Below, piece after piece: positions 47,159 through 59,992 of a stretch of DNA of 64,000 nt (positions within the stretch are counted from its first letter, which is position 1; each line of letters begins with the position of its first letter). Origin of the DNA: Lunularia cruciata (taxonomy: Eukaryota; Streptophyta; Marchantiopsida; Lunulariales; Lunulariaceae). The notes under the pieces are model-generated. The model was not told where the DNA came from. It made no database searches and was given only the letters and a program-made list of their open reading frames with translations. Location: positions 7,011,001-7,075,000 of the forward strand of contig OX419758.1 of assembly GCA_948567375.1 (NCBI GenBank), written 5' to 3'. A program made the position numbers and the translations under genes.

Positions 47159-49569
47159 GATCTGAATCTAGGATAGATAGGTAACGTCTGATAGCTTGTT
47201 AGAACAATTGGTTTAGTGACCCTTGAAGTCTAGTTTTCCCGTTAAAGATCTCACTTCGTCTTTTATCATGTCCCTACAATGCAGTTGCTACATTTGTCTC
47301 GCTATCTCATGAGCGTTGCTGTCTTCCCTTATTACGTCCCCTTTAATTGTAGATATATGACAGTACTCCAATTTGTACTGAATGAAGATCGTTTGCACAG
47401 TGCCGTGAAGGCATTGATGATCTTAGGATGGGCCGAGTTCGTCGCCGACAAGAACAAAATTGGCAACAAGATGAACCTTAAATTAGCAATTATCTACCGC
47501 TGTTAAAGTTTGCATAACAAGGTAATATTGCTCGCTTTGACTAGAATCCTTACACCAGCTTAGAATAAGAATGATCACATACACATTCTTCTAATGTTGA
47601 ATTAGCTTTCCGAGAGACCACAGGATCGGTTGATCAGGGGATCGAATCTCGTAGGGCTGCGTTAGGTCCTTGAGCTGCGGAGATTGAGCAGAGGAAGAAA
47701 GGAGGGAAGAACAGAACATCTATAACGAAAACAGTTCTAAACAGAATAAAGAAAGAGACTCAGGGCGATTCCGAGTGAGATCTTATAGAGAACATCGGAG
47801 ATCTGAAAAATTGACCCATAGTATCAATCCTGATTACTTCCACACATCGCATCCATGTCTCCAAAGTTTATGTTTCAAGATAGGCTTAAATACATCTTAT
47901 TTTAGTATTTGACGTGTTGAACTGAGCAGGATTGCTCACCAGTTCCCAAGGGCAGCTGAAAACAACATTCGATATGCAGTAGGACATCTGTCACATCCTT
48001 AACAGTGGCATTCCAGAATTCTGTCAACTTCATGCACGAACTGTTCAAGAATTTTGACGGCAATTCTGTCAGTTTCGGTATATGTTGCTACAGATCTACT
48101 TACAGTAATAAACTGTACCCACTTGCCAAGTCTTCCAGCGCCCATCCACATTTCGTGCCCGGTTCCTCCCCGCGTACTAGCGCCAAAATGATTACACAGG
48201 AACACAACGATCAACTCAAGCTGTAGCCGAGGGACCACTGCTAACCATCCGTAAACAGCTAACAAGAGTCTGACGTATATCCGAAGATCACATGGCTCCC
48301 TGTTTGCCTTTCCCGAGGAGAAAGGCTTTTACTGCTTTTTAACAGCATTGCTCAAGGTCCTGAGGATTCCAAGCTAGATATAGACATCTAGGTGGAGACA
48401 GTTGAACAGGCACACCGGCATCCTCTCACAGCTATATACACATAGAGCACTCAAGCAGTTTGTGACATGATACATAAGAATCCTTGCCTAGCAAGCAATG
48501 ACGAGTTCCACTTTTGTCCCCAAAGTAGCTGGAGCTGTTGTCTTGAGGGGAGACGGGGCTTTGAAGGGATGACGGTACAGTGGAAGGGAAATATAAATTG
48601 TGGCTCCATCAGCATGACCATTCGGCATGAATGTTCTATATTACCTGAAAACATCGGTAGCCCTTATTGAATCTTTGTTCTATTCAGTGGAGTCATGCTT
48701 GAGATCCACACCCGTCGCCACTTCAATCGGTCGGAGAGTCTTTGACAAGTGGGTTTAGGAACGTGGCTATGTCGTTTTAGACACAGTCGATATCATTAAT
48801 GTCTGTTGAGTGTTTTTCGGCCTTGGTGTAAATGGTACCGTTCCAATACCTTTAGATTTGATGTCATGGGAGGAAATTTGAGGTCTTGGAAGGTACAATA
48901 TCTCTGAGAAGCTTATCAAGATTCAGTGATTGCCGAAGTTTCTAACTGCTCCACTCCCTGCAGCGCTGTATAAAGTCCTGCAATCAACGCCTGGATGGAC
49001 TCACAAATCGCATGCGGTGGATACTGAGAAGCCATTCTGCTAAGATCTTGGGTTACAAGCAACGGATGCCCATCGAAGAAAGACGAATATATCCCAGAAC
49101 TCCACTATCAGTCCTTCCCTGTTCACGGGGCAGTGTATAGAACGACGAAAAATTTCGAGGAAGGTTAGCAATGTGCATCGTGGTGAAGCGGATCTGGAGA
49201 TCTTAATCTCGGGGAATGGAAGACATGCAGCCATATAGTGTGTTTGATTCTTGCTCGATTCTTATTTTGGCCGTATCCAATGACCACACACTAGGCATGC
49301 AGTCGAACTATTAGGGCCACACGCAGCTACCAAACCTCTTTACTGGTGCAGTTGTGAACATTAGCTCGTCTGTGCTTTTAATCTGTATGACATACATAAG
49401 GGGTAGCTTCTGTGAAAACATTAGTCTGCGGAATGCCCATGGTCAACACAATTTTGTTGCCGTCTTATTTTTCTGACATATAAATTACATGATCTACTTG
49501 AGATCTGGTGAGGAACGAGTCTAACCTGGCTATGTGCACGTGATGAAAATTTTCCACGATTTCTGACTA

Positions 49570-50742
49570 TTAAGCGGTAGAGGACGTTCTTAAATTCTGA
49601 TTAACGCTTCTCAAGTTCTCCACTTGTTTCTGAAGAGCTTCGTTGGGCCATTGGCATACAATTACTTTTGCAACCAAATCGGTGTTATTGTGGTAAGCCT
49701 TCGCTAAAGCTTCTGCACTGGCCCGTGATATGTGATGATAGTCTTCAATGGCAAAAATTCCTGAAAGATTAGGAAGGTGCCCTGCTTCCAATAAAGCAGT
49801 GAGCTCGGACCATCCTCTGTCCTTCATTCTCACATAATTAAGGTACAAGTTCTCCAGACTGTTAAGATTGGAGGATTTAAAAGCTTCTGCAAGAGCTAAA
49901 ACTCCTTCGTCCCCCAACAAGGGGCTTTCAAAAATTCCGAGCAGAGATAAGTAAGAGAAGCTCGGGGACTGGAGTGCTCTTGCGAGAGCTCTTGCTCCAT
50001 CCAATCTAATTCTGCAGTTGCTGAAATAAAGTGACTTGAAACATCCCACCATTCTCGATTCCAGCCCTTTAATCACTGCTATTACTCCTTCCTCCTCCAT
50101 TATTCCCCACAGTTGGAGATCCTCCAAAAGTGGCGAATTACCTGATTGGAATGCTCTTGCGAGAGCCTGCGAGCCCTGTATATGAAACCCTTCACCTTGA
50201 CTCTCAGCGTCTCCTCCTAAGGACAGAGTCTTAATTGCAGGAACATAACCAGATGCTAAAGCATTTGATATTGCAACCAGTCCCATGTCTCCTATATTGT
50301 TGTAAGACAATTCGAGATTCTGAAGACGAGATAAATTCCCGGATTGTAGGGCTTCAGCGAGCATAATGGCACCTGCACCATCTATGCGACATTTGTACAA
50401 GTTCAGTTTTCTCAGGTTAGACAAGTGACCAGTCTCGATTGCCCTGGCTATTTGGGGCATTCCTAGCTCCTCAACCCTATTTTGCGACAAGCTGAGGACT
50501 TCAAGGCCAGGGAAAGGACGTTGCTGAAAAGCTTTACCCAGAGTCGCCATTTCATTATCCTCTATCAGTCTAAAATCCAAGTCGAGCTCAGACACGGAGT
50601 CCAGTTTCTCCAAAATACGAGCTTCGAGCAGACGGGCCTCGTTTACTGATTGTCTTCCGGCAGTCAGAACACCCAACATCACGGGAATTACTACCTTAGG
50701 TGGCAGATTTACAATCATCCGTGGCTGCTCCTGGTACGCCAT
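49570..50742 (-). CDS. Leucine-rich-repeat protein, RNI-like (LRR-2)
   Basis: This intronless minus-strand gene codes for 390 residues. RNI-type repeats run from about residue 66 to 350 (LEVLSLSQNRVEELG, LRKLNLYKCRIDGAGAIMLAEAL, LQNLELSYNNIGDMGLVAISNAL). A coiled tail (EALQKQVENLRSVNQNLR) ends the protein. It aligns with LRR-1 at 11175 over nearly its whole length, sharing QQRPF.GLE, NLYK/HLYK, LLEAGHLP and AYHNNTDLVAK/AYQNNTSLVAK; by eye about half the residues are identical. The N-terminal 60 residues differ most. No signal peptide, membrane segment or catalytic domain is present. It is likely a protein-binding scaffold of unknown role. The start is the ATG of MAYQEQ, the first in the frame. 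Confidence 0.85.
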   Translation of the reverse strand: MAYQEQPRMIVNLPPKVVIPVMLGVLTAGRQSVNEARLLEARILEKLDSVSELDLDFRLIEDNEMATLGKAFQQRPFPGLEVLSLSQNRVEELGMPQIARAIETGHLSNLRKLNLYKCRIDGAGAIMLAEALQSGNLSRLQNLELSYNNIGDMGLVAISNALASGYVPAIKTLSLGGDAESQGEGFHIQGSQALARAFQSGNSPLLEDLQLWGIMEEEGVIAVIKGLESRMVGCFKSLYFSNCRIRLDGARALARALQSPSFSYLSLLGIFESPLLGDEGVLALAEAFKSSNLNSLENLYLNYVRMKDRGWSELTALLEAGHLPNLSGIFAIEDYHHISRASAEALAKAYHNNTDLVAKVIVCQWPNEALQKQVENLRSVNQNLRTSSTA

Positions 50743-53700
50743 GCTCTTTGAAAAGGGAAAGAAGAGCGTGCTTGTGGCGAAGATCCGAGATAAGAGTCTG
50801 AAGCAGGGTGATAATTACCTCTGTGAAACATGAAGAAGATGAAGGAACACATTAAATGGTTAGGACACAATTGCAGAGTTCAAATACTGAAAACCCGAGA
50901 TGCCACGGTGACGATGCATGGCATTCAGCTGCAGCAGCGTGTTGAGATTTCGGGGGTGGTTCTGGTCGTGCGCTATGTTTCGACCTTTCCGAGATGGAAA
51001 AGAGCCTTACAAATAAAGCATAATGAAACGAATATATCTATCTTCTATTGACTCTCACGGATCGCTAGTACTACCACTGCTAGGGAACTACCCTAAAGGT
51101 CATGAAGCTCTTGCAGATTCAAAAGGAGAGCGCTAGCGCTCATGGCAAGAACTCGACCTTTTCAAGGTGCGAAAGAGCTAGAGAAGCGAGGGTGCGCAAA
51201 CAATATTATTAAAAGGAACACTTTGACTTATACGCAGGATGTGGAACCAAATTTTAGCCAAAGGTCAACCGTGAGACATCTAGAAACAGAATGATACCTG
51301 TGGAAATACATTTGAGAATTGCACGTCTCTACAAATCTTGGCACCAACTGATAGTTCCTTCTACTACTAGCACCTCCGATCGTTGCAATTTTTGGATCTA
51401 TTAGAAAGGTCGCTGAATTTAACTGGATGATTTGGATCTACTGGGTCCATTTCGGAATCTTGGTGGGTCCATTGAAATATTTCTCCTAAACTTCGTCATA
51501 TATTCATGAACAGAATTCGAATCTTTCTCGATACTTCCTGAAAGTTTTGACAGTTTTTCCAGACAACATTTCCTTTACTGCGGTCAGATCTCCAAGGGTA
51601 GTCCGATTCTGTAACAGATAACCCGCACACCAATCCTATTTCAGTCAATGGTACCTTTCTTTGCCTGGGACAAGCGGGAAGCCACTTGCGAAACCGCAAG
51701 GGTACAGACACAGTACTGATAAAAGGAGATGGTGGAGAACGGAGGTTCCATGTTGTGAAGTCTCCTGGTTATGTGGTTGGAACTGTGCTTAATGATTGAC
51801 TGCAACGAAAGAATAGACTTGAGCTCATGTCACCCTAGTGAGCAAAACTAATCAGCGTCTCGAGGTCTTGTTTTATTGCGGATGAACAGTGGCCATCTAC
51901 ACGTGCACTGCCTACGATGATGGAAGTTGCCGCAAAGATTCACGATGAAAGACGAGTGAAGGCCGTTTTGCTGTTTGATTATTTCATGTGCTCCCCAGTT
52001 ATATATCAGATTCCAATTGTTTTCATGTCTTTGCCAGCAGTGCTAGACGCTTTCATCAAGCTAGACTCATGATCAGCTACGTGTGCTCAGTCCTATTAGT
52101 ACACTCATTCCAAGCATAATATCATTTTGCAGCCCAGTCCTATTTCCACAAATCTGCTCGATATAAACATATATTTTTTGATGATTTCACAGCTGAAATT
52201 GGTCATATAGTGGTTCTGTCATCAATTGTCCAGCGGGAAAATGAAGGCCACAGCATAACACAGCTTGCAAATCTGGCCGCCAATGGCAAATGTTCCTCAA
52301 TTTCGAAAGACTACCAGGAACATGACATTTTGCGTGGGCCTGGATAGTGCTATTCAGAGGTATTGTCGATCGTATTCTCTGGTTTACGTCATTGTGGTAT
52401 TCTCTATTGGGTCAAGAGCAACCATGCCAAAGTAAATGTCCGTTATCTGATCACACCCGCATAGATAGAGTTTATACGAGAATAATTTCCCTTCTGATAA
52501 AGATCATCTTCTATAGCAGTTTGTTACTTCATATTAACATGGGATCATTACCTACTGAATTTGGCTATAATTTTTTTTACAGTGGGTCATTTTGATTACT
52601 TTGATTTTTCAGCGAAAATTTGCTACTGAAAAGACATCTTGAAGGAACTATACGATTATGTAGAACGTATATCTTGCGACCAGTTAGTTCATCGTCATGG
52701 GACCTTCTACTTTCATTTATGACTGAGTTCTCCAAAACCAGACATGGTGTGCCACCCGAGCAGCAGCAGACACAATCAGGGTGATTGAGACTGTGGTTGA
52801 TGCGATCAATTTAGCTGGAATCTATCATGATGCAAGGAACCTTGAGAGATAGATATATAATCGAACAGACATAACTTGCCGTGACCACCACACGACGTCT
52901 CAGGCTTAACTTAGGCCACGGTGGTGCCTGACTCTATTCATAAAATAAATCTGCTAAGTCAGACATATACGCAAGCTAGGTAGCGGCCCACCACTTCGGA
53001 TAAAGTCGTCAAACTTCAAGCAACGTACTGTACAATGAGTGCAAACGCAACTCGATCTAGATCCTACAGTTTCTGAAACCCAGAACAATTGGTCTAGCTG
53101 CTGCATGCAGTATGCCGTGACAAGAGTAAGTGAAAATGTAAAAACATGCCCTCAGAGAATATGTTAAGTGCTTCAGCTCATTGGAGTACAGAACTTGCTC
53201 AAGAAGTTAGAACCTAAAGACAGCTCGTTTCCAGGAGCTTCAATTGAGGAGATGTAGAAATCTGTGCTGCTTCTCGTACAAAAAGATAGAGACGGTCTGT
53301 GCGCGGTGAACAGACCAAGTAAAACCGCAGGTAATTCAAGAAATCCATACAGTCGATGAGGCGGTCTTATACGCGGTGGATAGTTTAGGGTATCACAATC
53401 TAGGTTCATATACCATAAACTTTCAAGTCATTGCTATGTTTTTTCTCAGGAATTTCGGGCTCGATGCGGGTGCAGCAGGATAAGTTAAGCTCACACACGG
53501 TCTTTAATGATTGCTTTCAAATGCTTGTACCCTGCTTGTGAGGACTCAATCATGCTTGGAAATGGCATCAAATCTCAGAAATCGAAAGTTCCAAACAACC
53601 GGGAGCATTGATATTTTACAGGGAGAACTGTTTATGCACGCGGCAACCGGTACCGGTCATGAAAATTTGAGGTGCACGTGGATACAAGTGCAGCAGAGGT

Positions 53701-56700
53701 ATAGAATGGATGGAGATTTGGTATCGATCTCATGAAGAGATGCATGGTAAATACGACTTGGAGACGCGTTGATGCGTTTGCTCAGGGAAGGATATATCGA
53801 TTTGAAGGTGAGCCCAAGAAGAATGCCAGCTTGAAGATACTGTTTGACTCCTAGTTGTGTCATAGTTGAGATCTAGATAAAGTGAACATGTATGATCAAT
53901 GATCTGATTAAACTTAGGGGAAGGTAAACCCTACTCGACAGTAGTCGCTGGTCTGAGCTGCAGTTTGACCATGTAGAAGTGCTGGGGAACCAACGTTAAT
54001 TGAAGTGAAAATTCTCGGAAGAACCGCTATAATGCACCACAGTAACTGTTGAGCAGATCGAGGCAAACCAGGTCTGGCAGATGAGATCCTGGAGTCTTAG
54101 TCTGTAGATGGATGTGTACTAAAACTGATCTAGTCCACTAGTCAAGTATTTATCAGCTGAAATTGCTAATTATGAAATAGATGACTAATCATTTGACTTC
54201 CTGGAAAAAAATTTACCATTGTTGTTTGTGTCTCGTTCATATGGATCTGACGTGTAACCGATCTGCGAATGATTGTAGAGATCTATTCACTTTTTATCAG
54301 ATTTTCACCTTTCTTTCTGTTGAAGCAAGTTTGTTTCAGAATACATAAAACCTGAAACCATGAATCTAGCTCTTAATCGTAACGGTGCTGTGTTTCAGGA
54401 ACAAAAGTCATATTCTAAGATCTGAAGAGAAATTGATGAAGCAAACACTCAATTCAATTGAAGATATAGATACATGTCCGGTGGTTTATCGAACATCCTA
54501 TGTGTTTCTTCTTCCAGTAATCCACCACTAGGATTGTCTGTTCATTCATTCGATCCACACGACTATACGTTCACTTACAGCACAAAGATTGCCTAAGCAC
54601 AACAGATGATATTCATCTTTCTAACACTTCATCATTACACTGTACGGTCACTTTCTATAATCTTGCTAAGACGCAAGTACTTATCTAATTAATCAGTCTT
54701 CAACTAAGTTGTTCAGTGGAGCACAGGCGGAGAGAACTGTACGTTTAGATGGCAGTCCGAAGACTAGAGTATACAACTGTAAACTGCGACCTTCCAAGTC
54801 CAGCTCGTTTTCAGGTTTCCATTTTATGAGTGATCATTGGTCGGGAGCGTGTGAGGATCGGATTGGTGTATGAATCATGTAAAAATATTCCCTTAACCAG
54901 ATTTTTGAACTCCAGGACACCACTTGCCTATTCTTGGTTAATATGCATACACGCGGAAATTCTCAGTGACATGTTTAGTTCAATCTGTCTGAAAGGAAAG
55001 AAGAGGTTGTTCTGCGCAACTGTCCGAGTTCGAACACTCCAAATCTGAGATTACAGATTGCCTCATTTGAAGCAGAAGGTGTTATTGGTACTTAGAGGGA
55101 ACTAACGTGTCATGATCATGAAGGCGCCAAGACAAGGTCCAAAGATGCACAGCTGACCATGAATGCAGACATGAACGTTCATGATTCCAAAGCTAAGTAG
55201 GGCAGGAAGGTGAACACTTCCGAGGCAGAAAGTAAATGAAGCATGAAGACCAATTTGATGAGGAACAAAGTCTGGAAGTTCAGTACTAGAGTTTGAGCCC
55301 ATCTAGCTAGTTTATAGTCCGCTATGGTAAAAAAATTTAAGTTCGAGACTTACCAGGTGAGAGAGTTGGAGTTGAGCAGACCATGATTCTCAACTAAGAA
55401 AAAACGGAAGTAACTTAACTTTTTGAGTTTTAAAGAAGCTGGTGGAAATCGCCCAGAGTAGGTAAATGGAGACACCATAGATAAATTTCTGATCAGGCAG
55501 CTATGTAGATTGACTCTCAAGCCCTCTTGTCCTTCAGACTGTTGGAAGAACATCAAGTTCGGGACGCATCTGTTAAGGTAACAGCCCATTTTTTGTATGT
55601 TTCATAATCTGCTTGAACACATGATACGTCCATGAATGAATCAGTACTCGCTCTGTCTATTTCCATAGAAAGGTAAGACTAAATTATTAAGTCGTGGAGA
55701 TTGTCAGGCAAGCAGATTAGATTCAGAAGCATTGCTTAAGCAGAAAGCTCTTTTCTAGTTTTCACCGCAGGCAGTTTTCATGGTACCTGATCCCACTGGA
55801 CATGGTACAAATAATGGCGGTAGATGCCGATTGAGTCAAGAGCTGAGTCCATTTCAGTACATATATCATGTTGTGAACGCGAGTTAAGAAAGCAATGCTG
55901 CGCTATTAGTCAAGAGATAGGAATGTATTATGGTCATGCCGACCGTGGGGAAGTTGCAAGGTTTGGAGCTCCTGGAAATCTCATGATAACAAGTAAACTG
56001 AATAGTTGTTGACCAGAGAACAAGTGATACATATCGATATGGACGACTGAAAAACAGAGAACTGTTTTTCCTATTTAGAAGGGTGTGAGGAATACCTTGC
56101 CTGATTATACGAAGAAGAGATCAACAACTAGAACATGATGAGGCATTAATAATGTAGGGAGAAACTAGAGACAGGAGAGGATTTTATGCGTGCTGGTAAT
56201 CCTTCATTTAGGGGACGGTAAAAGCCGACTGAACTTGCAAAACTGTTGACCCTTGTACTACAGAGAGAGCTACCGCTGTACATGAATTTTAGTTCCCAGA
56301 AGGCCAAGATGACACCCGTTTGTTAGCAAGTGAGTCACTGCAGTGAAAAGTAACATAAGAGCACAAGATCTTACTTAGAAACATCAATACAACGTACGAT
56401 CTAGCTTAAGATGAGATGCCAGAGGTTCCATGCGCATGTTGGAAGCTTACAAGTAGGAGCTGGGAAGGACTTCTAATAATTCTTTAGCTGTACTAGACAT
56501 CGGTAACTTTCATAAAAGATCATGCTATAGGGGCTAGTGCTTTGGTACACAAACCGGAGGCTTGAATCTGTACTTTGGCGATATAAATTGGACAAATGAT
56601 CGAGTTACAGCCAATTTGACCATGATTTATTTCTTGTAACTACGTCATATTTCAGGATTTTCCACACTGGATCGAACGACCAGCATAAGAAAACTTCCCA

Positions 56701-58463
56701 AGACTTAGATCCTAAAGCCAAGCAAGGAGAACAGTAATTAATCCGTGCGCGTAGCCCTGTGAGTGGTAAAATCTGCAAAACATAGGAAGATGTTTATAAG
56801 ATTGAAAAAGAGTAATAAACAAGATTTTCTCTTAAGTTTTAAGTAATAGTTTGGAGTTTCGAGATCCAGAACCATGATGTACGCGATCAGATAAACAGAA
56901 AATAAAAATCTCACAGTTAAGACAAGGACCCTTCGGAATGAGCATTGAAGTTGTGAGTTATATACAGGTAGTTGGATTGATGAGAAACAATATGGAAACT
57001 TGTTTCTCTCTGTATTTTCCTGCATTAACAGGGGATATATCTGCACAATAACATGAAACCACTGTCATTTCCTACACGTCAGATTCTAAATCTGGAGATT
57101 TCTGGGCTTTGAGCCTGGCTTCACATGCTTTTGGGGGATCTGTCCCCAGAATTTCGAGTGAAGCTCATGGATAGTCTTACAGGTCTAGCACTTTCATGAT
57201 CAATCAACTGGACTAACAGAGAGCATTATATGTGGCCCATAAATGTTATAGTGAATAAACTGCAATATAACATAGTCAAAGACAACATTGTGCTATGACT
57301 CGCAGCAATCGTCAAAGTGATAATTCATCGCTCAAGCTAGATCATTCATTGGTGCCGTGATCCAGAGTCGGACCGAGATGTGTCTGTTATGGTACCTGAC
57401 ATTCATGTACAGCTTGTTCAGGAATACAGTATTGCTGTGTTCAGTCGAGAAAAGCTTTGATCTTGCATGACTTACCTCAACTTGGTCAGCAGTAACTACT
57501 GCCTATGAAAACCAACAGTTACTGTACCGAATATGTCATCGTTCCTTATGTGATCTTTTTTGTTCTCAACTTCTCTAAGCATTCGGACTATGGCAATTTA
57601 AAGACTTGCCCGCCTCGAAGTAGGACGTCCAAATTGAATTGCAGATGGTAGTAAGGATTGCTTGCATCTATCGGACCACTGTCCTGAATACGACGAACTT
57701 GAATTGAGGCCACGCACGATTCACCTTCTGTATTATTGCCATAACAGGATTTTGTGCAATCTTGAGACCAATACTGTTCACCCGTGTTCATGAGTTATAG
57801 TCGGGATGTTTTCGAATCATGCCCCGGGGGATACACACTCGGTCATCGTCATATGATTATCATGTTATAATCTCATCTATAAAAATTCTTATATCAAGTT
57901 ACTTCAGGATCCGATTACGTAGCTTTATTACGGACAGAATCGAAGAAGAATCTGTCTGCATTATAAATTACTCTTTCTTTCGAATTTGAAATGGGATCGT
58001 CTCAGGATGAATCAATAATCTTCTATCCATGGTTCACGAAGCAAACCTGATCCTTAAGTATGTTGATTCATTATGCGAGAATTATATTGATGGAAACATC
58101 TGGTACGCAGCAGGCAAGGAGCAGAAATGAAATTTAGTACAGCATGGATAGTCTATTCCATGAGCAGGAGATCTTAGCCTTTTGGCGAGATATACTGTGG
58201 TTAGCATTAAATATTGCTAGGTGTCTTTCAATCAAGGAGTCAGTCCCTGCATTGCAATCACATATGGGAGATGGGAGATGTATACATGTATTTGACAGGT
58301 TGCAACAGCAAGTGGTTGCTTTCTTGACGTACATTTACAGGAACAGTTGATGAGCTAGATCCTTTCAATCGTACTATCTGGCTATATCAATATCTGGATT
58401 GTCCTACTTCGGATGGTCGTCAGTCATTCTGACTTAAATCTCCAAATTCTATCCATGGCTAGC
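50743..58463. other. Spacer between LRR-2 and the lipase gene
   Basis: About 7.7 kb with only short open frames, no recognisable protein, tRNA or transposon. Composition is mixed and mildly AT-rich. It may contain the LRR-2 promoter (just right of 50742), but no clear core promoter was placed. Confidence 0.5.
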
Positions 58464-58482
58464 TCGCCTGAAATTCAGGCGA
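58464..58482. other. Palindrome just after the lipase stop codon
   Basis: TCGCCTGAA-A-TTCAGGCGA is a perfect palindrome with 9-bp arms. It begins one base downstream of the lipase stop, so the mRNA 3' UTR would start with a small hairpin. It could affect termination or stability; this is inference. Confidence 0.6.
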
Positions 58483-58483
58483 A

Positions 58484-59992
58484 CTAACTGTCGAAGAGTT
58501 CCAAGACATGTTTCGGTAGAAGATCGCTGTCGCCATCCGCTTTACCATCACCATCTGCATCCAAGGTATCCAGATAATACTGGGGCACGTCGTCTGCTTC
58601 ACGAGCTCGTAGTACCCAGCGTCCTTCATTGCGACAAAGACCTTTGTTCTCTTCTTGGTACCATTTCTTGGGAACTTTCAATTTGCGAACCAGGAAATCG
58701 TTTCCCTTATTCACCAATGCGATGTCTCTGTCCAGTGCTGGTTGAAAGTCCAAATTCGATCCATGATAGCCGCCCAACAGATGGAGATAGCCCTCGAGAT
58801 TATGGTTCACAAGATAACTATCATCTTTTTTCAGGTAAGGAGACCAAGCCCTGTCGACCTTAAGCTCTACCCCAACGTGAGAATATGTCCAAGGCCACCA
58901 GTCCACGAACTTCCAGAGGGGTGTAATCAACCACTTGAAGAAACTCCACTTTTCGTTGGTGAAAACGCCAGGAACCTTTGGCACTATATCGTTCGTATTG
59001 ACAGCACGCAAGATGTTGATGTTCAGCTTTTCCACCTGATCCCTGAATGCATCGTTTCCCACTCTAGGTCCTCCGTATGAGAACACTGTAACGGGAATGG
59101 TGTTCACACCCTTCGGATTTACGTTGTGACTCTTTGGTGCATTCTTTCCCGGTTGTTCCCAACTTACAGGTACTGGATTCGATTCGCGGTGGTTCATGCC
59201 TGACTGTGCAATATCATAAGCGCAAAGAGTTGCCAGAGCACTCCCTAGACTATGGCCCACCAATGTGATACTCAGTTGTTCCTCGTGCTTGTACTTGTTC
59301 ACCAGTCTTTGTAAAGCTTCCAGTACTTGATGCCGTGCGCTCTTCTTGGTGTATTCGGAGAGGAGATTTTTCGAAGTGTACATGGACAAAAATCCTAGCT
59401 CTATCCTGACTTCCGGATGCCCCCAGTTATTTGTGGTTCTGGGGTCGGCTGCGTGAGGAACCAATCTATCTCGAAAATCCGCGTAACCTTCCAACTTCGT
59501 GACAGTTCCCCTCCAGACAATTAGTATATCCTGGCGCCCCAACCTTGCGATCTCGTTCTTGTCCGTGCACACTGCGACGTAGCCCATCCAGCTTGACTCT
59601 GCATCCCACATTTCGTCCGGGTCGAAGTTATCGGTCTTGTCCTTACTAATTCTTCGAACAATCTGTGCAACAGGGTGCTGGCCGGAAGTGGTGGCATATA
59701 GGAAGTCAGTTATAGTGTACCCTCGATTCCCGAGTCCTACCCTCTGAAGAAGGCGCTGCTTACCGTATCTGCAACTACCGAAATAGGTAGAGTGGTCATT
59801 GTGATCAAAAGCATCATAGGCAGCCTGCGCGAATTCTCCATATCTCACGAGTTCACCTCTCAACACGGGATCCATTGGATCCAGAAGACCTCTCCAGTGG
59901 TTCTCTCCTTGGATTTCTTTCCATCTCTCACCGATGTAAAAATCAGCGTAAGGATGTGGCCCTTCACGGTTTGCTGCATTTCCTAGACTCAT
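58484..59992 (-). CDS. Class 3 lipase, phospholipase A1 (DAD1-like, PLA1-II type)
   Basis: This intronless gene codes for 502 residues. The lipase 3 fold is clear: a FRGT-like loop VWRGTVTKLEGYADF (159-173), the nucleophile elbow GHSLG (246-250, Ser248), FSYGGPRVGN (304-313), NDIVPKVPG (334-342, Asp335) and YSHVGVEL (370-377, His372). Spacing fits the Ser-Asp-His triad of plant enzymes such as Arabidopsis DSEL. The family removes the sn-1 acyl chain from glycerolipids or acts on acylglycerols. No transit peptide is evident, so the cytosolic PLA1-II group fits best. Relatives usually have about 400-420 residues; here there is an insert about 262-300 and a longer tail ending in DADGDGKADGDSD (478-490), a DxDxDGxxD Ca-binding-like motif. 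The start ATG is the first in frame and precedes the conserved WREIQG-like segment (WKEIQGENHWRGLLDPMD). Confidence 0.92.
   Translation of the reverse strand: MSLGNAANREGPHPYADFYIGERWKEIQGENHWRGLLDPMDPVLRGELVRYGEFAQAAYDAFDHNDHSTYFGSCRYGKQRLLQRVGLGNRGYTITDFLYATTSGQHPVAQIVRRISKDKTDNFDPDEMWDAESSWMGYVAVCTDKNEIARLGRQDILIVWRGTVTKLEGYADFRDRLVPHAADPRTTNNWGHPEVRIELGFLSMYTSKNLLSEYTKKSARHQVLEALQRLVNKYKHEEQLSITLVGHSLGSALATLCAYDIAQSGMNHRESNPVPVSWEQPGKNAPKSHNVNPKGVNTIPVTVFSYGGPRVGNDAFRDQVEKLNINILRAVNTNDIVPKVPGVFTNEKWSFFKWLITPLWKFVDWWPWTYSHVGVELKVDRAWSPYLKKDDSYLVNHNLEGYLHLLGGYHGSNLDFQPALDRDIALVNKGNDFLVRKLKVPKKWYQEENKGLCRNEGRWVLRAREADDVPQYYLDTLDADGDGKADGDSDLLPKHVLELFDS

Larger units (their letters stand above)
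44041..49569. other. AT-rich spacer right of the nest
   Basis: No gene recognised. 44.3-47.1 kb is strongly AT-rich and holds a diverged tandem duplication at 44501-44738. A twin-hairpin repeat copy lies at 47076-47143. From 47.2 kb composition becomes more even; an open frame of 75 codons at 47279-47506 shows no known motif. Nothing else is supported up to the second LRR gene. Confidence 0.5.

Noticed and set aside
47610-47660. Pol III B-box-like GGATCGAATCTC
   Set aside because: No paired A-box at the right distance and no repeat partner in the window.
55022-55045. tRNA T-arm-like word GAGTTCGAACACTC
   Set aside because: No matching acceptor, D or anticodon arms around it.
58655-59080. 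Open frame of 141 codons antisense to the lipase gene
   Set aside because: It mirrors the strongly coding minus strand and has no motif of its own.
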